NCBI GenBank assembly: GCA_017474385.1
Contig: JAFVHU010000118.1
Coordinates: 1-42,795, forward strand
Direction of reading: 5' to 3'
DNA length: 42,795 nucleotides
DNA from: Afipia sp.
GTDB taxonomy: Bacteria > Pseudomonadota > Alphaproteobacteria > Rhizobiales > Xanthobacteraceae
Shown here piece after piece: positions 39,113 through 42,795 of this stretch. The translations under genes and the position numbers were made by a program. How positions within the stretch are numbered: position 1 is the first letter of the stretch; every line of letters starts with the position of its first letter. The notes under the pieces are model-generated. The model worked only from the letters and a program-made list of their open reading frames with translations. It was not told where the DNA came from and did no database searches.

Positions 39113-39841
39113 ATGTCAGCGAACGATACGCCCTCATCACGCGGGCAAAATGTCGAACATGGGCACGGTTCGTTTTTCGGGCGGCGCAAGGGACACAAGC
39201 TCCGTAATCATCAAGCCGACCTGATTGAAAATCTGCTGCCGCAGCTCGCGCTCGATCTCGGTCACGCGGACGCCTCCGATCCAAGCTCGCTGTTCCAGGC
39301 GCCTGTCGACGAGATGCGCCTCGAGATCGGATTCGGCGGCGGTGAACACCTGATCGCGGAGGCGCTCGCGTTTCCGCGGACCGGCTTCATCGGCTGCGAA
39401 CCGTACGTCAACGGCATGGCGAAAATTCTCGCGCAGATCGAAGCGCACAACATCGCCAACATCCGCCTGTTCGCAGGCGACGCCGCCGAGCTTCTCGCCT
39501 GGGCACAGCCGTCGAGCTTTGCGCGTATCGATCTCATTCATCCCGATCCGTGGCCGAAGCGGCGGCACTGGAAGCGCCGCTTCGTGCAGGATGCAACCAT
39601 CGCCGGGATGTCGCGCATTCTCAAATCAACCGGCGAGTTTCGTTTCGTCTGCGACATCGACGACTACTGTGCATGGACCTTGATGCACATGCAGCGCTCT
39701 GCGGACTTCATCTGGACAGCGGAGCGGGCTGACGACTGGCGCATGCCATGGCCGAACTACACGATGACACGTTATGGCAAAAAGGCTGACCGCGAAGGAC
39801 GCAAGGCCGCCTATTTCATCTTTCGGCACGTAGGCGCTTAG
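39113..39841 (+). CDS. trmB: tRNA (guanine-N7-)-methyltransferase TrmB
   Basis: SAM-dependent enzyme making m7G46 in tRNA. The 242-residue product (start 39113, chosen because GGTGA lies 5 bases upstream) has the N-terminal pattern FFGRRKGHKLRNHQ. The SAM-binding motif is RLEIGFGGGEHL, and the TrmB signature is HPDPWPKRRHWKRRFVQ. A start at 39080 would add 11 unconserved residues. It converges on the DUF2336 gene, overlapping by 4 bases. In related Rhizobiales metK commonly lies between the XRE regulator and trmB; here it does not. Confidence 0.94.
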   Translation: MSANDTPSSRGQNVEHGHGSFFGRRKGHKLRNHQADLIENLLPQLALDLGHADASDPSSLFQAPVDEMRLEIGFGGGEHLIAEALAFPRTGFIGCEPYVNGMAKILAQIEAHNIANIRLFAGDAAELLAWAQPSSFARIDLIHPDPWPKRRHWKRRFVQDATIAGMSRILKSTGEFRFVCDIDDYCAWTLMHMQRSADFIWTAERADDWRMPWPNYTMTRYGKKADREGRKAAYFIFRHVGA

Positions 39842-40929
39842 GCCGACAAACCCTTGTCGCGCAGCCGCCAGAAGGTCAGAACCCGCTGCGCCGTCGCGGG
39901 CGACAAACGCTCATAGTTGATGCGGGCTTCTTCGATGTCCGGGCCGGCAGGCACGCGCCCCGGTCCCAGCCGCAACACCACCAGCGCCCGCACCGTGGCC
40001 CATTCCAGCCCGATGGATTTTCCGAGAAGCAGAATGGGATCGTAGCGATCACCAAGCATCAGCTGATGGACCACCGACAGCCGCATGCCTGTCAGCGCCG
40101 CGAGCGCGGCGATCGATTCCTCGTATTTGTGCTGCTTGGCGAATTCGAGCAGCGCCGCCTCGTTAAGCTCACCCGCCTGGTGCAGCGCCAGAATGGCGCG
40201 CTGGGCCGGCTCGAAGTCGCGCGTCTGCGGCTGGGTTTTCGGCGTGCCGGAAATCTCGATCATCGCGTGATTGATCGCCGCTTTCTGCTTCGGCTTCGCC
40301 GAATCAAACATTCGGCGGCGGACGAGATCGACCGACTTCGCCAGCAACTGTTTCAGCGACGCTGCGGGAAGATCCTCGCGCTGGCCGACGGTCAGCGCCA
40401 GCATGCCGTCGTCGGTGGCGCGCTTGACCAATCCCGAATAGCCGTACTCGGAAAACTGCGCACCGGTATTGGCCGCCACGCTGCGCACCACTTCGCGGTC
40501 GCCGCGGCGGACAATCACATCGGTCACGGATGGAGACAGCGCCGGGCGTCCCGAAATCGCCGCCAGATGTTCCTGGCCTTTGGCGCGCGCGATTTCAACG
40601 AGTGTCGGATCGTCGAGCAGCGGCGATCGGCTCAGGATCGGACCGGCGATCTTGATTTCGTTTTCGTGGGCCAGTTGCTTCACCAGCGTCGGCGGGGCGT
40701 TGTCCAGCTTCGACAGCCGCTCCGCCAGTTCCACGCGGGTTTCGATTTCGGTAGCCGGCACCAGTCCGACAAGAATGTCGTCGAACAGCGCGATATGCCG
40801 GGTCTCGAAATGCGCGGCACCTTGCAGAAATAGGTCCGAAATCCGCTCAATCGCCGCAGCCCGCTTTTCAGCGGTGCCGTTTTTGACGATCTCATCGAGT
40901 TCCGGAATTAAAGAAAAGGCAGCAGCCAT
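39838..40929 (-). CDS. DUF2336 domain protein
   Basis: A 363-residue, mostly helical soluble protein of the alphaproteobacterial DUF2336 family, with no established function. Visible features are the repeated hydrophobic helices (LIPELDEIVKNGTAEKR, ALFDDILVGLVPATEIETRVELA, LVRRRMFDSAKPKQKAAI) and the alpha-solenoid-like periodicity. No signal peptide or membrane segment is seen. It is the only leftward gene in the right half. A weak EcfG-like promoter (41133-41158) lies about 200 bases upstream. The 410 bases up to rimP hold regulatory elements for rimP. Confidence 0.75.
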   Translation of the reverse strand: MAAAFSLIPELDEIVKNGTAEKRAAAIERISDLFLQGAAHFETRHIALFDDILVGLVPATEIETRVELAERLSKLDNAPPTLVKQLAHENEIKIAGPILSRSPLLDDPTLVEIARAKGQEHLAAISGRPALSPSVTDVIVRRGDREVVRSVAANTGAQFSEYGYSGLVKRATDDGMLALTVGQREDLPAASLKQLLAKSVDLVRRRMFDSAKPKQKAAINHAMIEISGTPKTQPQTRDFEPAQRAILALHQAGELNEAALLEFAKQHKYEESIAALAALTGMRLSVVHQLMLGDRYDPILLLGKSIGLEWATVRALVVLRLGPGRVPAGPDIEEARINYERLSPATAQRVLTFWRLRDKGLSA

Positions 40930-41175
40930 GCGGGTCTCTGGTCGCGACTGGCGCGGCGGTCCACCGTGCGCCCAGAAGCGTTTGGGACTGTAGGTAGGCC
41001 AGATGAATGAACGGTTAGCCGGAAAGGTCGCTTTGAGGACAGGTGCGTTAAATCAGTTGGCGCTGGCGTCCAGATGCCCGCGGTTTGGCCGTAAGATCAT
41101 GCACTCTTCCGATAAATCAGAGCTTTGCCGGCAACAAATCGGGTTCCGCAATCGTTCCAGGCTCGCGGGAAGCCC
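40930..41175. other. Divergent gap upstream of DUF2336 and rimP
   Basis: No gene is seen. It contains the weak EcfG-like site on the minus strand; the rimP promoter lies just to the right. The rest shows no repeat or hairpin that I can support. Confidence 0.5.
41133..41158 (-). promoter_or_regulatory. Weak EcfG-like promoter toward DUF2336
   Basis: On the minus strand GGAAC (41154-41158) is followed after 17 bases by TGTT (41133-41136). The -10 box has one change from CGTT. The leader to the DUF2336 start would be about 200 bases, which is long. Confidence 0.25.
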
Positions 41176-41204
41176 TTGCCGCACAGGCCAAAAACGTCTA
41201 TATC
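41176..41204 (+). promoter_or_regulatory. Promoter of the rimP-nusA operon
   Basis: TTGCCG (-35, 41176-41181) and TATATC (-10, 41199-41204) are separated by exactly 17 bp. Transcription would start near 41211, about 30 bases before the attenuator-like hairpin. Confidence 0.6.
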
Positions 41205-41210
41205 CGCAGC

Positions 41211-41339
41211 AACTGATAAATTCTCATACGCACACGTAGGAGAGTGGGCCCCCCGGGACCCGCTCTTTTTTATTACCTGATGGCCTGTGCCGCATGCTGG
41301 AGCGGGCCGATAACCATAAGAGCACTTTTGATCCTGGAT
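41211..41339 (+). ncRNA. rimP leader RNA with internal terminator
   Basis: About 130 bases of 5' leader between the promoter and rimP. It contains a complete intrinsic terminator (41241-41271) before the gene. Downstream, GAGCGGG (41300-41306) can pair with CCCGCTC (41259-41265), the 3' arm of that terminator, in a competing structure. A rimP leader has been described for alphaproteobacteria; the assignment is by position and structure. Confidence 0.5.
41241..41271 (+). terminator. Attenuator-like terminator before rimP
   Basis: AGAGTGGG (41241-41248) pairs with CCCGCTCT (41259-41266), seven Watson-Crick pairs and one G-T. The loop is CCCCCCGGGA, and a T-run follows immediately. It lies about 70 bases before the rimP ATG. 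Confidence 0.8.
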
Positions 41340-42107
41340 ATGAGCGACCCTGCTGACGTTGCCGTTGACGCCGAACTGCTTGCCGAACCGCGCCTCGTGG
41401 TCGAGCCGGGCGTAGGGGCGCGCGTGTCTGCGGTTGCAACACCAGTGTTGCAGGGCATGGGCTACCGGCTTGTGCGGATCAAGGTCACGGCCGAAGCCGG
41501 CTGCACTGTACAGATCATGGCAGAGAAGCCTGACGGCACCATGCTGATCGAGGATTGCGAAGCGATCTCGAAAGCGCTGTCGCCGGTCATGGACATCGCC
41601 GATCCGATCCAGCGCGCGTACCGGCTGGAAATCTCATCCCCCGGCATCGACCGGCCACTGGTCCGCCGCACCGATTTCGAGCGTTATGCCGGGCATCTGG
41701 TGAAAATCGAGATGGCCGTGCCCCACGAGGGCCGCAAGCGTTTTCGCGGCAAGCTTGGCGGCGTCGAGGGCAACGGCATCAGAATTATTCGCGACGACGT
41801 TCGCGCCGATCAGGACCCCAGCGTGCTGCTGACGATGGAAGACATCGCCAGTGCGAATCTTGTTCTGACCGACGAGCTGATTGCGGAATCCATGCGCAGG
41901 GGCAAATCGGCCGCACGCGAGATCAAGGAAGACCTCGGGCTCGCGCCGCCTCCGCCTGAGCACGCGAAGAAGGCGAGAGCCGAACTTCCCATATCGAAAA
42001 GCTTCAAGCCAAAACCGAAGCCCAAGCCAAAGAACACCAAGGAACACCGCCTCGCCGCTGAAAAGAAAAAGCGCGCAGGCATATCGGACCACCACGAAGG
42101 AGACTGA
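41340..42107 (+). CDS. rimP: Ribosome maturation factor RimP
   Basis: Needed for maturation of the 30S subunit. The ATG at 41340 gives 255 residues, longer than the roughly 150 of E. coli RimP because of a C-terminal lysine-rich tail ([13 protein letters not shown] region). An upstream in-frame GTG at 41244 lies in the terminator and is unlikely to be used. Visible family features are [23 protein letters not shown], the [14 protein letters not shown] helix and [16 protein letters not shown], followed by the Sm-like C-terminal domain. It is followed three bases later by nusA. Confidence 0.95.
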   Translation: MSDPADVAVDAELLAEPRLVVEPGVGARVSAVATPVLQGMGYRLVRIKVTAEAGCTVQIMAEKPDGTMLIEDCEAISKALSPVMDIADPIQRAYRLEISSPGIDRPLVRRTDFERYAGHLVKIEMAVPHEGRKRFRGKLGGVEGNGIRIIRDDVRADQDPSVLLTMEDIASANLVLTDELIAESMRRGKSAAREIKEDLGLAPPPPEHAKKARAELPISKSFKPKPKPKPKNTKEHRLAAEKKKRAGISDHHEGD

Positions 42108-42110
42108 GCC

Positions 42111-42795
42111 ATGGCCGCTGTCAGCGCCAATAAACTCGAATTGCTGCAGATCGCCGACGCCGTCGCACGCGAAAAGTCGATCGACCGCTCGATCGTGATC
42201 GCAGCGATGGAGGACGCCATCGCCAAGGCGGCCCGCGCCCGCTACGGCTCCGAAACCGACGTGCACGCCGAAATCGACGCCAAGAAGGGCGAGTTGCGGC
42301 TGTCGCGCCACATGCTGGTTGTCGAGCAGGTCGAAAACTCCTCGAACCAGATTTCGCTGAAGGACGCGCAGCGCGCCAACCCCGGTGCACAGATCGGCGA
42401 CACCATCGCCGACACGCTGCCGCCGCTGGAATACGGCCGCATCGCCGCCCAGTCCGCCAAGCTGGTGATCGTGCAGAAGGTGCGCGAGGCCGAGCGTGAC
42501 CGGCAGTATCAGGAGTTCAAGGACCGCATCGGCGAGATCGTCAACGGCGTGGTCAAGCGCGTCGAATACGGCAGCGTCATCGTCGATCTGGGCCGCGGCG
42601 AAGCCATCGTGCGGCGCGACGAAATGCTGCCGCGCGAAGTGTTCCGCAACGGCGACCGCGTCCGCTCCTATATCTTCGATGTCCGCCGCGAAACCCGCGG
42701 ACCGCAGATCTTTCTTTCGCGCACCCATCCGCAGTTCATGGCGAAGCTGTTCGCGCAGGAAGTTCCCGAAATCTATGACGGCATCGTCGAGATCA
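42111..42795 (+). CDS. nusA: Transcription termination/antitermination protein NusA (5' part, truncated by window edge)
   Basis: RNA polymerase-associated factor for pausing, termination and antitermination. The first 228 codons are present and the frame runs off the right edge. The N-terminal domain shows LELLQIADAVAREKSIDRS and AMEDAIAKAARARYG. The start of the S1 domain follows near residue 135 (GEIVNGVVKRVEYGSVIVDLG), then PREVFRNGDRVRSYIFDV. The ATG at 42111 is preceded by AAGGAG in the rimP end. rimP-nusA is a widely conserved operon, usually continued by infB. Confidence 0.96.
   Translation, partial: MAAVSANKLELLQIADAVAREKSIDRSIVIAAMEDAIAKAARARYGSETDVHAEIDAKKGELRLSRHMLVVEQVENSSNQISLKDAQRANPGAQIGDTIADTLPPLEYGRIAAQSAKLVIVQKVREAERDRQYQEFKDRIGEIVNGVVKRVEYGSVIVDLGRGEAIVRRDEMLPREVFRNGDRVRSYIFDVRRETRGPQIFLSRTHPQFMAKLFAQEVPEIYDGIVEI

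Noticed and set aside
38917-39198. Minus-strand frame with a hydrophobic stretch between XRE and trmB
   Set aside because: It overlaps both genes, and its sequence matches nothing I recognise; most likely chance.

Overview
The window is a chromosomal core segment of an alphaproteobacterium. The high-GC coding style, the gene orders rpsT-dnaA-dnaN-recF-gyrB and tsaB-rimI-fur-HAD-miaB-phoH-ybeY-corC-lnt-xre-trmB-rimP-nusA, the CXXC-less Fur protein and the intergenic palindromes around GCCGGGCTTGWCCCGGC point to Rhizobiales, most likely Nitrobacteraceae (Bradyrhizobium/Afipia/Rhodopseudomonas group). The genus is an inference; no 16S gene is present. I see no tRNA, rRNA, IS element, prophage or CRISPR array.

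Layout. Positions 1-443 are a gene-free, repeat-rich stretch. 444-2287 holds three leftward genes: a Wza-type polysaccharide export lipoprotein, msrA and a small membrane protein. Orientation flips at about 2290. rpsT, with a good promoter, a leader hairpin and a terminator, is followed by a 1.1 kb regulatory gap and then dnaA, dnaN, recF, gyrB and tex. The gap holds clustered GANTC sites, nested inverted repeats, a DnaA-box match and a small ORF with a strong Shine-Dalgarno. 13353-24287 is a mixed metabolic and transport section: MATE exporter, DUF2867, DUF4239, MmgE/PrpD, malonyl-CoA decarboxylase, pirin, SDR, PaaG-like enoyl-CoA hydratase/isomerase, and a SulP-STAS-cNMP transporter. A small gene with a near-perfect EcfG (general stress sigma) promoter and an adenosine kinase follow on the minus strand. 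From 25968 to the right edge is a nearly continuous rightward housekeeping run: murJ, trpS, usp, nfu, tsaB, rimI, fur, HAD, miaB, phoH, ybeY, corC, lnt, an XRE regulator, trmB, rimP and the start of nusA. One leftward DUF2336 gene interrupts it.

The genes cover replication initiation and sliding clamp (dnaA, dnaN, recF, gyrB), tRNA modification and translation (tsaB, rimI, miaB, ybeY, trmB, trpS, rpsT, rimP, nusA) and envelope biogenesis (murJ, lnt, polysaccharide export). The unusual material is mostly non-coding: the dnaA upstream region, three inverted repeats spaced about two helical turns apart upstream of the XRE gene, an attenuator-like leader of rimP-nusA, the EcfG promoter at 24694-24718, and two compensated palindromic repeats. 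No clearly new multi-gene system is visible.
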